Below are positions 45,306-55,869 of a DNA stretch of 64,000 nt, one piece after another. A program made the translations under genes and the position numbers. This DNA is from Sipunculus nudus (lineage: Eukaryota; Annelida; Sipuncula; Golfingiida; Sipunculidae). How positions within the stretch are numbered: the first letter of the stretch is position 1; each line of letters begins with the position of its first letter. The DNA is taken from NCBI GenBank assembly GCA_026874595.1, contig CM049320.1, forward strand, positions 19,229,714-19,293,713. The letters run 5' to 3'. The notes beneath the pieces were generated by a model that worked only from the letters and a program-made list of their open reading frames with translations, ran no database searches and was not told the DNA's origin.

Positions 45306-48300
45306 AATGTTTAAGGCTAAACAACCTCCCTAGGGGATCGTAGAACTTTTAAGGACTCTCTTTTCAACTAAATCTCCCCCTTTCGCGAAATCCTGACACT
45401 GCCCAAGGCTTAAATCAGCTTAACCTCTATCTCATTTATTAGTTTTATACCGTTTTCCAGAATAATATAAATTTAGTTGATTATTTTTCAGGAGTAGCTT
45501 ATAAAACCTTAATTGAATCTTTAATCGAAATTAGAAAATAGAGGTCATTATCTCCACATATTTTCTTTTAAGAAACTAACGAAACAGAGGCATTTGCATC
45601 AGGCATCTTTGACACAAATTTTGTCTTCCCGATAACGTTAGCTGCTTTGTTTTGAGTCCCATATATAATTGCACTTCAAACAATAAATTTCTGAAGGTAA
45701 AATCTAAAAAAAAAAAAAAAATTCTGATTTGGTTGGTTGGTTTCCCTCCAAAAAATGTTAGTCACTAATCCGATTCTGACTCACAAGAGATGGACTCTGC
45801 TGTTTAGGTTTTATGGGCGTCACAAACTGACCCCCACAATTCACAGCGGCTTCTAATTACACAGTGTGCGTGTTTAAAAATGTAGTGAAGATGGCTATGT
45901 AGTCCGTTCATATATTGATAATAATAGATTCAAGGCCAAATACATAAACTATTTTTAAGCATACGAATCTGAAATATAAAAAGAAGATTTTTTTAATAAA
46001 ATGAATCAAGTTTGTAAAGTTTGACAATTTACACAAATAATCCCACCGTCTCACACTGCCTATCAAAAGGAGATTCGGTTCGAGTAGGAAGAGTTGAAGG
46101 GTGGATTCTGACTAAAATTTCCTGTCCTCTGATTTGTTTTATACATTACTTTCAGAGTTATGATATGGCAGGAAAGAACAAAGGTCGGGTACTCATCGTT
46201 AATATAACAGAGATTCTGCAACGAAATGGAGTACTAAAACGTGATGGAGCCCAAAAAGACGTGGAGACTCTGACAGCGTTATTCAGTGATCTTGGGTTCA
46301 CCGTGGATGTCAAGAACAACCCCGACTATGAGGTACAGTTGACATGATATACTATAGTCATGTTACAATGACAGAAAATTAGGTGCATTATGGCAATAGA
46401 CAATCAAAGATTTTATACAAACTTAATAAATAAATACTTTGCAATTTTCCAGACGCTTCCTAGTGAAGTTACAGCCCAAGATGGTAGATGTCACTTGATA
46501 ATGTATTTATCATATTTACGGTACATAGTAATCCAATAAACGTCTTTCAAAATGAATCTTTGACCTTGTAACTTCGGTCGATATCGTGACAAAAATATAT
46601 ATTAATTTTATCTTTCGGGTAATGATTTTATTGTTTCACTCCAACTCTTTGAACGATGTGCATTTTTTTTTCTTTAAATTAATTTCGTACCACCTGATTA
46701 ATTAACTGAAATGGATATTTTTCAATTTTTTTTTCAACTTGACCGATAGGCGCCTAGTTGGGACGGACTATGATCAGTAGCTTGCGGAATATTGCATATC
46801 TCACGAAACCGCTTCTAATTTAAGGTCTCTGTTTTGTATATTTGGCATTTATATTACATTTAACATACAAAAAAATGAAAAATGTGGGCTTATGAGTGAT
46901 GCACGGACATTTTGTTTGCTTCCCCAGATCAGCGTTATATTAAACTACTCTATTTTTGAAAAGGCTTTTAAATATGAGGATATTGGGTTGGTCCAAAAAG
47001 CGTTATTCCGATTTAAACTTCCTCCTAGCCACCACACCCTCTCCACTGATTGGATCTCGTCAGAATGCATCGCTGTCCTTCGAGTACTGCATTGTTACAT
47101 CCCGTGCCTTTATCAAGCTCTGAAATGTTTATTTCTCCTATTTTCAACAAACCGCGGTGCTGAAATTTAGCCTGCAGACTAAAACCGCTAGTTTATTACA
47201 ATTGTTAATTAAGGGCTTTAATTGTAACGTCTTCTTGATATCAAGGCATTTTTAATAGTCTAGTAATTATAGTATAAAAATGTATGCATAAAAATGCAAT
47301 TTAGACGAGGTTATTTAAAAAAGCTGTGACCCCCGAATAGTGCAAGTACGAATTGTGCAAGTAGCGAAAATTACCAATAATGAACAAATGAATGAATACA
47401 TTAGTCAATTAGAAGAAAATGATTGGCTGAACATTTTAAACATCTAAGCGCAAAAAAGCATGCACCTTTGTCGACTTTACTTGTTTCGGTTTCATTTCAT
47501 AAGGATGTCCAGGAGACCTTAGAAAACTTTGCTACCAGCAGAATGAACGACAAGGCCAAAAGCGTATTTGTGATCCTGATGTCCCATGGGGGAACCAGAT
47601 TAGGAAGCCCTTATATGCTGACAGCTGATGGCACCAAATGGGAGTATATGAAAGAACTGGAAAAAATATTCAATGCAGCCAATTCACCGAATCTTGTCTC
47701 GAAACCGAAGGTGTTTTTAATACAGGCGTGCATGGGAAGTGAGTATAAGCTGCCGGATTTTTAACAAGTATCCATTTATTGAATTGGATGGTCAGAAATA
47801 ATCAAAACATTTTTTAATTCATATTTCGTCTTTATATCATAGATAATTAGAATGAACAAGACACGTACATGTTTTGAACAAAGACTAAATTAAAGAAAAT
47901 AAAGTCAATATTATGTATAGTAGTTTTCTGACGCTCTGACAGCAGTTTGAACTCCATGCCACTGACCATTTAGTATAAGGGTCTCGCTTCTTAATTTCAG
48001 TCACATTTAGGGCCAGTTCATAAGTTAGATGTTGGATTTAAAATGCAATAATTACGTTTAAGGACTAGGGACACGGACGTGTCAAATACGAGATGACCAC
48101 ATGAACCAACACGTTATGGGTTGCATTTTAAATGAAATAATTATCTTCAGAGCGGGGGGGGGGGGTGGGTATATATATTTTTGTAACTATTTTTTTTAGA
48201 ACAGGGTGATCTTGGCGTGTCGTATGAAAAGGTGCCGTCTCAGTATGACGCTGAGTTGGAGTCTAATATACCTGAAGGTGTAAGTTCACTGCGGACAGCC

Positions 48301-50188
48301 ACATTCTCCGACTACTTGTTTGCTTTTGCAACCAGGCCAGGTTTGTAGTAACTTTATTTTCTAAACTACAGTAAGGATTCCACTTATTACTAATTAAACA
48401 AGGAGGCAGGGTTACTCTTTTGCAAATATGAGAGAAACAAACGTTTTATTATGGAATTCAGTCGCAAAAAGAGACCTCTCCTCTCCCCTGTGTATGGTGT
48501 CAGTTTAATGAAAAGATGTACAGTGGAACTCCATTAGGGGAATATGTGAAAAAAAAATTGACACTTCTGTAGAGTGGGCAGTCCCGTTTTCACAGTCCCG
48601 TTTTATATTCTTCTTCGTCTTATTATTATTTATTTTGTTGCGGCCATGACCTCCGTTAAGTGGGCACGACTCTAAAGCTGGCAGGTTTGCCAAGTCCAAA
48701 GGTGCCCACCTTTAGTGTTTTCACCGTAACCGCTTTCACTTGCCCGAATTGTGATACAAAATAGGACTTAAACAATCCATGGGGTTTAAACATTCTAACA
48801 TGTCGCTAAAAACCATGAGTCATTTGCATGAAAATCAATGATATCATTTAATCCAGTAAATACATACATATTTCAGATCACAAAGCAGAGCGAAATCCGA
48901 TTTACGGGTCTGTGTTCGTGCAAGAAATCAACCAGGTCTTCAGAGAGTATTCAGCCACAAAACACGTGGTGGACATGCTGACTAAGGTAAAGGACCATTC
49001 TGAATTAGCAGCTGACAAATACTAACAACATACCTTTATTGCCTCAGACTGGAGGGTATGCGTTCATCCCCGTTCGTGTGTTTGCTTGTGTGTGTGTTTG
49101 TGTGTGTATTTGTTCCCAACATAACTCTCGTAATCATTAACGGAATCTCATAAAATGTTCAGGCTATTTCTTGAATGGGATCATAAAAAATCAGTTATAT
49201 TTTTGTGCGGATTCGGTTTATAATCTGGATTCAATAACATCATCAAGGAATATTCTCATATGTACAGTCATTTACGCACGAATGAAACTAAGAATATGGG
49301 GCGAATAAGTGAATGCAAACACATAGAGGAGGCTTGCGTTGATTAAAATTTTTCTAATTATATACATAATTTGTTTGCTATGATACTCATTGTACTGACT
49401 AGTCATACTAAAATCAACAAGTATGCATCTGAGTGGGCAGGAAATTGCGTTTTGCCTAAATATGTTCCTTGCTCAGATTGAATTGTTAGAGTCTTTCTAT
49501 CCCCGTAAAATCATTAAAACATGTTAAGGGAATACAAATGAACTTTTAAAGCACTTTGGGCACATTAATACTTTAAAAAATACGCGCTGGTGGGTGTTTA
49601 CAGTCGCAATTTTCGAGGTGGGCTTCTTAGCGAGGTCTGATAAAAAGAGCAAAAATGTGGTCCTCATATTGAGGTGGTCGTTAAACTGTAGTGGTCGTTA
49701 GGTGAGGGTTTATTGTACTTCAGTTGCTCATTGGCCGCCATTCATGTTAGATGTTTTGTTTAAAATTTTGTTAAAAAGAGGAAAACACAACAAATTCCTG
49801 AGTTGCATGTTCTTTACCATTTATAGGAATAACTGTTTGTATGCATTTTGATCAGCTTTTATTTTAGTTATGTTTAATTGGATGTTAGATATGCAGCGCT
49901 ACATGTATAAAATATTTTTGTGTAAGATTTCAAAATCTAAAACTGAAAAAAATATTAACTTCCGTATTGTAAATATTAGGACGATTCCACTCATATCTTG
50001 AGTGCGATTTTCAAGGGCACAATGATATAAGTTATTTTTAATTGTAAGATCTTAAGACGTTCACACATATTTTCTCCTTACAGGTGCGATACAATGTGGA
50101 AACAAAAACGCAGGGACAAGCCTACATCCAGACCCCTCACGACATGAACTGCCTGAAACAACCGTTTTACTTGTTTCCAGGGATATAA
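40866..50188 (+). CDS. CARD-containing initiator-type caspase, 8 exons, 401 aa
   Basis: Cysteine protease of the apoptosis/innate-immunity caspase family (C14), cytosolic. Exons: 40866-41030, 41659-41818, 44788-44900, 46156-46332, 47504-47738, 48200-48340, 48877-48986, 50084-50188. All introns are GT..AG and all phases match (0,1,0,0,1,1,0), giving 1206 nt. Residues ~10-103 form a CARD; the p20 domain starts near residue 147 and p10 near 310. Seen directly: S1-pocket Arg175 (KRDG), catalytic His233 in SHGG, catalytic Cys281 in QACMG, Arg336 in AERN, and the family-typical end FYLFPGI. The start ATG has a strong context (A at -3, G at +4); an in-frame ATG lies 42 nt upstream at 40824, and an AG at 40855-40856 may be a 5'UTR splice acceptor. 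Length fits caspase-2/-9-type proteins. Oddities: Met after the active Cys instead of Arg/Gln/Gly, and the p10 SWR motif reads AER. Family assignment is firm; orthology to caspase-2 or -9 is not settled. Confidence 0.92.
41366..41412. repeat. (TA)n microsatellite in caspase intron 1
   Basis: Flanked by inverted ACAGTACAT and ATGTACTGT, so the whole block 41360-41420 is a near-perfect inverted repeat. Confidence 0.95.
41582..41615. repeat. (TA)n microsatellite just before caspase exon 2
   Basis: Ends about 45 bp upstream of the exon 2 acceptor, across the region where a branch point is expected. Confidence 0.95.
41659..41818 (+). CDS. Caspase exon 2 (second half of CARD)
   Basis: Acceptor CGTTACAG, donor G/GTCAGT, phases 0 to 1, residues 56-108. 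It continues the CARD with RGHVADTDKAFELLQLLQKR, the typical DKA..LL..L.KR helix, followed by YDFIDALKATGQGHLAALL. A (TA)n tract ends about 45 bp upstream of the acceptor. Confidence 0.9.
41990..42940. repeat. AGGTCA-rich ~140 bp repeat array in caspase intron 2
   Basis: About five to six degenerate units: CTTTCACATAT.G.TCACCTA, GGAAGAA.CCTA..GATTTT, GAGGTCA..AGGTCAAAGGTC, AAGGTCACAG.ACCCA, and TTTTAAGC.AAAC. AGGTCA blocks lie near 42222, 42370, 42512 and 42642. It is the same family as 53760-55000. Confidence 0.75.
44539..44602. repeat. (TA)n microsatellite in caspase intron 2
   Basis: About 64 bases, roughly 185 bp upstream of exon 3. Confidence 0.95.
44788..44900 (+). CDS. Caspase exon 3 (linker between CARD and p20)
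   Basis: Acceptor ATGTCAG, donor GAG/GTGAGA, phases 1 to 0, residues 109-146. This is a short linker with no recognised domain; it carries several Asp residues (for example VADM) that could be processing sites, which is inference only. It leads directly into the p20 start. Confidence 0.8.
45254..45302. repeat. (TC)n microsatellite in caspase intron 3
   Basis: Uninterrupted CT run of about 49 bases. Confidence 0.95.
46156..46332 (+). CDS. Caspase exon 4 (start of p20)
   Basis: Acceptor ACTTTCAG, donor GAG/GTACAG, phases 0 to 0, residues 147-205. GRVLIVNI is the first p20 beta strand; KRDGAQKDVETLTALFSDLG matches the caspase segment R.G...D...L...L..LG, whose Arg binds the substrate P1 Asp. 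Confidence 0.9.
47504..47738 (+). CDS. Caspase exon 5 (catalytic His and Cys)
   Basis: Acceptor TTTCATAAG, donor A/GTGAGT, phases 0 to 1, residues 206-283. It holds both catalytic residues: His233 in VILMSHGG and Cys281 in FLIQACMG. The exon frame also opens upstream into the intron, but the conserved alignment starts at DVQETLENFA. Confidence 0.92.
48200..48340 (+). CDS. Caspase exon 6 (p20/p10 linker and start of p10)
   Basis: Acceptor TTTTTTTAG, donor CAG/GTTTGT, phases 1 to 1, residues 284-330. It finishes the active-site loop, then carries an acidic linker (SQYDAELESNIPEG) where the p20/p10 cut would lie, and begins p10 with FSDYLFAFATRP. A poly-G run sits about 35 bp upstream in the intron. 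Confidence 0.88.
48877..48986 (+). CDS. Caspase exon 7 (p10 substrate-pocket region)
   Basis: Acceptor ATATTTCAG, donor AAG/GTAAAG, phases 1 to 0, residues 331-367. It aligns with the caspase segment G-Y-x-S-W-R-N...G-S-W-F-I-Q, but here reads DHKAERN....GSVFVQ: the Arg and Asn are kept, while Ser, Trp and the second Trp are replaced. Confidence 0.88.
49040..49260 (+). repeat. Interspersed repeat, GGAGGGTATG family, in caspase intron 7
   Basis: CTGGAGGGTATGCGTTCATC, TTCGTGTGTTTGCTTGTGTG, ATTAACGGAATCTCATAAAA and ATGTTCAGGC match 62440-62640. An inverted, diverged relative is at 58600-58975. Confidence 0.55.
50084..50188 (+). CDS. Caspase exon 8 (C-terminus and stop)
   Basis: Acceptor CTCCTTACAG, residues 368-401, then TAA at 50186-50188. 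It contains IQTPHDMNCLKQPFYLFPGI, matching the usual caspase ending (P...LTKK.YFFPG). No clear AATAAA signal was seen in the few hundred bases that follow. Confidence 0.9.
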   Translation: MRYNVETKTQGQAYIQTPHDMNCLKQPFYLFPGI

Positions 50189-50199
50189 AGAAAAATATA

Positions 50200-51178
50200 T
50201 TACAAAAAGTTCAGCAGCCTCCGGCCTGTTCTTTGGCCACTAAATTGTACATTCGCAAGAGACCTGTCTACTGTGAGTGGAAATTCCTGCAGATTTGCAT
50301 ATTTTACGTTATATCTTACATCATGTGAAAGTGGTCATTTTCTGATATTTAAAAATTATCAAATCTTTTTGCGGATGAAGAATATTTTCATTTACGACAT
50401 TACATGATGATATTCAGGTTTTATTAGTCATGACACAGGACCCATTTCTTCCATAAGGTTGGATACACAAATTCTCGCAAATCCACGAAAGGGCGCAGTT
50501 AACCAAAACTTTTACTGCAATTATCACACGAAGCAACAGGTGTTCGAAGCGACGGATGTATTGGCAAGGTGATTTATTTGGAGAAAATATAAATGTTCTA
50601 CGTTTTATTTTTATATTAAGCTGCATATTTGCGTCCGTTAACAGAGGTATAAATATCACTGTTGCAAGAAAGGAGCACGTCAGATCATGATCGTTTATGT
50701 GTATGTGTATATAGTCATGTAAAATTCAACGTAAAATAGCACGTGCTGAGCAGACCCAGGTTATTTATTCCTGGATATAGAAAACATATGGATAATGTTA
50801 AACGTTGAAAATTATGAACGTGCAAACATGGTTTGCAAAACTACATTGTGATTTGTTGTAAACATTGAACTTAAGTAAATTAAAATTGTCAGGAAACTTG
50901 TACCCGTGAATTCATATATATATATATAATTATATTTAGCAACAATCTGTACATGTTATCCAAATGATATGATTTTTTGAAATATTGGCGTTGATGTCTC
51001 TCTTCTTTTTGTGTTCATTGACTGTCTTAAGCCAGCACCCGGAGAATTCAGAAATGTTTTATATATATATATTAAAACCTCGTTGTGTCGATCTCGCTTA
51101 AGTCGAATACCCCGCTTATGTCTATGTTACAGACTCGATTTCTGAGGGTCCCTTTGACTTCGACACAACGATGTTTCA

Positions 51179-51250
<72 letters not shown>

Positions 51251-52550
51251 GGGGGCGCGTGCAAGCCATATGTTCGGTAACAAGATAAGTAAAATAACGA
51301 AGACTGCCTCCCTGGCTGAAATAAAGTATCCAGACGGGATCATGAAAACCTTCAGAGTAGGCTTACGTATGATCATTTTCCTTCATTTTTTCAGACTTTC
51401 AATATGGATGGTGCATGGAGAACGCGTCAAAAAAGTAATTTTATGATCAGATTTATCTGTATTTTCAATACTCTTGAACCGACGACCTAATTATCCGTCA
51501 TTTTTTTTCAAATGGAATATTTTCGATATGCCCACGTCTTTTTATGCTGTTAGGTTCCTTTGACTGAAGGCATTTTCTTTTAAATTCCCTACGTGGGAAA
51601 AATATCACGGTTTGGTGCAAAAATGAAAAAAAATATTTTTAATATGCGGAGTCGATGTAATATTAAACATATACATAGTTTAGTTTTCAATGCAAGTTTC
51701 ACTGGTACTTACACGACGCGGGCGTGGGGATTGCAACGTAGTTCATTTGCTGAATTTAGCATGGCCTGGTTAGATAAAATATCCGCTTTGTATTTCAGGT
51801 AAAAGGTATGACTCCATTAAAATATTTCTGTAACTTGAAATCATTGGACAGTCATGCCTGGAGGTCTTAAGCCACTGTAAAATAGTATTAGGTAAACAAA
51901 TTTACTCATAACACATAGGACGAAAGACTTGCATTAAAGAACACTAAAACAATAATTTTACCATTTAAGCAAAACATTCTATATTGCCAGTTAGTGGGTA
52001 TGCACCTAACTAAAGATACGAAGAGTTGCTGGCCTCTTAACTTAGTCGTAGCTTAACTTATTCCATATCCTTATTTAACTTTGCATCCATGGCCAATGCC
52101 ATAGTCATGGGGCAGGTCATAGCTAGACCGTAGCCTATCCAGGCCCCGGTCACGGGCCGACTGTTAAGCAAGCAATCACCCTGACTCTTGTGAGAGAGGG
52201 GTGGTAGATGGCTGTGACAGGTCTTACATTATATCAATAACTGTGGACGATACTCGTTGCATATCTTTTACGTCAGCCCTAAACATTTTCCTTCATCTGA
52301 AAAGGAGGGAAATGAAGCCAGGAATATATGTCATTGTTACTTTAAATGACATGCATTAATACTCATTAATTGAAGTACATGTATACATGGAGGGGTTATT
52401 GCTAATGGTCGGGCATGGTGCTTAAGTGCTGAGAGGATACTCAAGAAATCGGGTAATTCTACCTGATTACTCATATCCGGGTACACCTGTATTTGCGGAG
52501 TATTAAGTTTAAACTAGATATTTCTTGGCAACACAGGTGTCATAGTATCC
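50200..52550. other. 3' flank of the caspase gene
   Basis: Probable 3' untranslated region at first, then non-coding DNA with TA tracts. No second gene recognised. Confidence 0.45.
51181..51247. repeat. (TA)n microsatellite
   Basis: About 67 bases, the longest uninterrupted TA run on the right half. Confidence 0.95.
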
Positions 52551-52559
52551 CAAGACAAT

Positions 52560-53660
52560 TAATCAACCCCCCCCCCCCATAAGAATAGGGCCTCCATCTT
52601 TTCCAAGATGGATAGACATGCCAAATTTAGGACCAAAACCTTGAACAACTCTGGAGATATGAGCAATTTTCATCCAAAGCACATGTACAGATAGACGCCA
52701 CGCCAAAACGATATCAGATGGTGCCACCAGTCTTGAGTACAAGATGGAGGAGTCCAAGTTTATGGATATACACATTTTCAGGCCAATGGGGCAAATTACT
52801 CCTAAGAAAAGAGCAATAATTTATTCTATTAAAACGGGAAGGTAGGTGGCGCCACCTGGCTTCTTTATGAACAAAAAAAATTACCAAGATGGATGGACTT
52901 GCCAAATTTCAAACCAGTACCTTGAACCATGCCGGAGAGATGAGCAATTATCACCCAAAACCCATGTACAGATAGACGCCACGCCAAAACGATATAAGAT
53001 GGTGAACACAAGACAGTGTATCGCACCATTTCAGCCCAATCTGTCCTTTAGTTTTAGACTAATAATGCTCAAAGTACTGTTAAGTATCAATGATGGGGTA
53101 TTAAAAGGCGCAAAACAATAAAAAGACGGAAGGTGGCGCCACCTGTCTTCCGCAGAAGACAAAGCTATCCAAGATCTCGGTCAATTTGATTTTTGGACCA
53201 ATCCATGCATACCTTATTGAGATATTTATGTTTTGTGTGCTTTTCAAAATATATATCAATATTCAAGGTCAAGGCCACTCTCCTAGGAAAGGTCATGACC
53301 CCAATTTAAATATACATCATCCCATGACACATGTCTATGTATTTGCATAATATGAAAGAAATATGTCGATTAGTTTTTTACTTATAATGCTCACAATACT
53401 GTTTAGTGGCAATGATTAGGGTATTAAGCAGCGCGACAACAAGAAAAAGATAACAGGTGACGCTACCAGCTGCAGTAAAAGGCAACACTGTCCAAGATCT
53501 TCGGTCAAGTTGTTTTTTTTTTATCAATCAATGCAAGATTTCTTGAAATATTTAAGAGTTTGTGTGATTTTCCCCCAAAATGGACCGATTCAAGGTCAAA
53601 GTCACTCTAAAAGTAAAGGTCATGACCCCATTTTAAATAGGCTTCGTTCTCTAACCCATA
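52560..53660. repeat. ~300 bp repeat modules with GGTGGCGCCACC
   Basis: 52600-52720 and 52885-53010 share ACATGTACAGATAGACGCCA and CGCCAAAACGATAT(C/A)AGATGG. GGTGGCGCCACCTG, a 12-base palindrome plus TG, occurs at about 52847 and 53134. Later modules (53260 and 53595) share CAAGGTCAA.G.CACTCT and AAAGGTCATGACCCC. Non-coding. Confidence 0.7.
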
Positions 53661-53689
53661 CCTATGCACATGTCAAGTTTGGTAAAGAT

Positions 53690-55349
53690 CCGTGTAATAT
53701 TTTTGGAGTAATCGCGTCCGAACGAAATCTCTGCGTTTTACCAAAATCTTTCATCTTGCAGATATAACTCACCCACCAATAGATAAAGAACCTTATCGAT
53801 TTTTAGGTCTCTGGGTCAAAGGTCAAGGCCGTGGGACCCACTTCTTGAAAAAGTTTGTGGACCCATTTTTTGCCAAACTGTTAGACCAAAATGTTTCATC
53901 TTGCACATATAGCTCCCCACCCAGGGATGATGAAACCTATAGATTTTGAGGTCACGGGATCAAAGGTCAAGGCCACTGGACCCGCTCTTGAAAAAAGATT
54001 GTTGATGCGTTTTAAGCCAAACCGTTGGACAAAACCCTTTCATTTTCACATATGGCTCACCCATCCACGAATGAAGAACCCTCTTGAGTTTGGGGTCACA
54101 GTGTCAAAGATCAAGTTCACAGAGCTACCTTCCTGATGTTCACACTGTGTAATTTACCCAGTATAATAATGCCCCCGTGCGAGGGGATGCTCTGCTTTGC
54201 GGTGCCCTTGTTATTCAAGCGAAATGATTCTGGCCATACTAGCTGCACATGAGTCAAACTTGGAAAGACCGTTCAGTTTCTTTTGTGTGTGTGTGTTTGC
54301 TTTTAGTTTTTAAGCGTTTTCAAGCAGTGTCGTTATGGTAAAGAACGAGTCAGATAATATTAGAGTCCATAAGTTTGCTGATTCAGCAATAGAACTCCCA
54401 ATGAACGTGAATAGCCAAAACATGTTCAGGGTTGTTTTTCAATGGAGTAACACTCCAAGATTAATGTGTGTACATAGAACACTTGTCAGTATACATATGT
54501 TCTTTTATAATTTGCTTTCCGTGTAATATTTTTGGAGTAATCGCGTCCGAACGAAATCTCTGCGTTTTACCAAAATCTTTCATCTTGCAGATATAACTCA
54601 CCCACCAATAGATAAAGAACCTTATCGATTTTTAGGTCTCTGGGTCAAAGGTCAAGGCCGTGGGACCCACTTCTTGAAAAAGTTTGTGGACCCATTTTTT
54701 GCCAAACTGTTAGACCAAAATGTTTCATCTTGCACATATAGCTCCCCACCCAGGGATGATGAAACCTATAGATTTTGAGGTCACGGGATCAAAGGTCAAG
54801 GCCACTGGACCCGCTCTTGAAAAAAGATTGTTGATGCGTTTTAAGCCAAACCGTTGGACAAAACCCTTTCATTTTCACATATGGCTCACCCATCCACGAA
54901 TGAAGAACCCTCTTGAGTTTGGGGTCACAGTGTCAAAGATCAAGTTCACAGAGCTACCTTCCTGATGTTCACACTGTGTAATTTACCCAGTATAATAATG
55001 CCCCCGTGCGAGGGGATGCTCTGCTTTGCGGTGCCCTTGTTATTCAAGCGAAATGATTCTGGCCATACTAGCTGCACATGAGTCAAACTTGGAAAGACCG
55101 TTCAGTTTCTTTTGTGTGTGTGTTGTTTGCTTTTAGTTTTTAAGCGTTTTCAAGCAGTGTCGTTATGGTAAAGAACGAGTCAGATAATATTAGAGTCCAT
55201 AAGTTTGCTGATTCAGCAATAGAACTCCCAATGAACGTGAATAGCCAAAACATGTTCAGGGTTGTTTTTCAATGGAGTAACACTCCAAGATTAATATGTG
55301 TACATAGAACACTTGTCAGTATACATATGCTCTTTTATAATTTGCTTCC
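53690..55349. repeat. 829 bp tandem duplication
   Basis: 53690-54518 is repeated at 54519-55349 with only a few base changes and one single-base insertion in a GT run. The junction TTTGCTT(T)CCG is shared between the unit's end and the following sequence, so short microhomology may have been used. The unit includes an AGGTCA array plus about 400 bp of other sequence. Either very recent or an assembly artefact. Confidence 0.9.
53760..54170. repeat. AGGTCA-rich ~145 bp repeat array (first copy)
   Basis: Three units, with GTCAAAGGTCAAGGCC near 53815 and 53960 and GTCAAAGATCAAGTTC near 54103. Each unit carries CATATAGCTC or variants, then TGAAGAACCCT, and a Cys-free short frame that is not a gene. 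Confidence 0.75.
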
Positions 55350-55859
55350 GAACAAAACATGTCTATTTTCAAAACCAGGCTTTGCAAGGAAATTCATCAT
55401 TTTCTGCAATCCTTGGAACTGTTTATATTCATCCGCCATGACTTCATCATATAGTCTGGCCTTGACCTTCTGTCGGTTCAGCAGAAATCCTTCCTCTACA
55501 ATGAAGTCGACTGCGTCCACGTTGTCTAGTTCCACGATCCAGCGATCTTTCATTTTGCGAGATTTCAACGTGATCTTCTGAGGGATAAACGTGATTTGGA
55601 CAACCTTTGACCCCGGAATCAGGCAAATTGTATCAAGTATTGCGTCGCGCATGTCCTTGTGGGAAGGGCCTGGGCCTCCATCGAAGATAACAGCGTGACG
55701 GTTTATAGCAGGCGGTGCATCAAAATGACGGTACACACTTGGTATGGCGTTTTCCCGAAATTTGAAGTACTCCTTGACTTGCCCGAGAAGTCCATTGTCT
55801 GTTATCTTCTTTCTATTAAATGATAATACTTTTTTATTGTAGAATGTGCACATATACAT
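55335..55859 (-). CDS. Unrecognised 174-codon ORF ending in -SKL
   Basis: A single open frame from MYMCTFYNKK to HVLFGSKL. The true start or acceptor is uncertain: an AG before AAAGAAGATAACAG, or ATAACAG before ACAATGG, could be splice acceptors that would shorten it to about 150 residues. KVVQITFIPQK, then DRWIVELDNVDAVDFIVEEG and KVKARLYDEVMADEYKQF, looks like an RRM-type beta-alpha-beta fold, but this is a guess from pattern only. The codon use and composition look like real coding sequence and the frame is long for this AT-rich DNA. The last three codons and the stop lie within the end of the 829 bp duplicated unit. Function unknown; C-terminal SKL would be a peroxisomal import signal if genuine. 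Confidence 0.5.
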   Translation of the reverse strand: MYMCTFYNKKVLSFNRKKITDNGLLGQVKEYFKFRENAIPSVYRHFDAPPAINRHAVIFDGGPGPSHKDMRDAILDTICLIPGSKVVQITFIPQKITLKSRKMKDRWIVELDNVDAVDFIVEEGFLLNRQKVKARLYDEVMADEYKQFQGLQKMMNFLAKPGFENRHVLFGSKL

Positions 55860-55869
55860 GTAGAATTAT

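Noticed and set aside
46892-47170. 92-codon ORF (+) within the caspase gene
   Set aside because: It lies in intron 4, and exons 4 and 5 join in phase without it.
53891-54136. 81-codon ORF repeated identically at 54720-54965
   Set aside because: It runs through AGGTCA repeat units; identity reflects the 829 bp duplication, not a duplicated gene.
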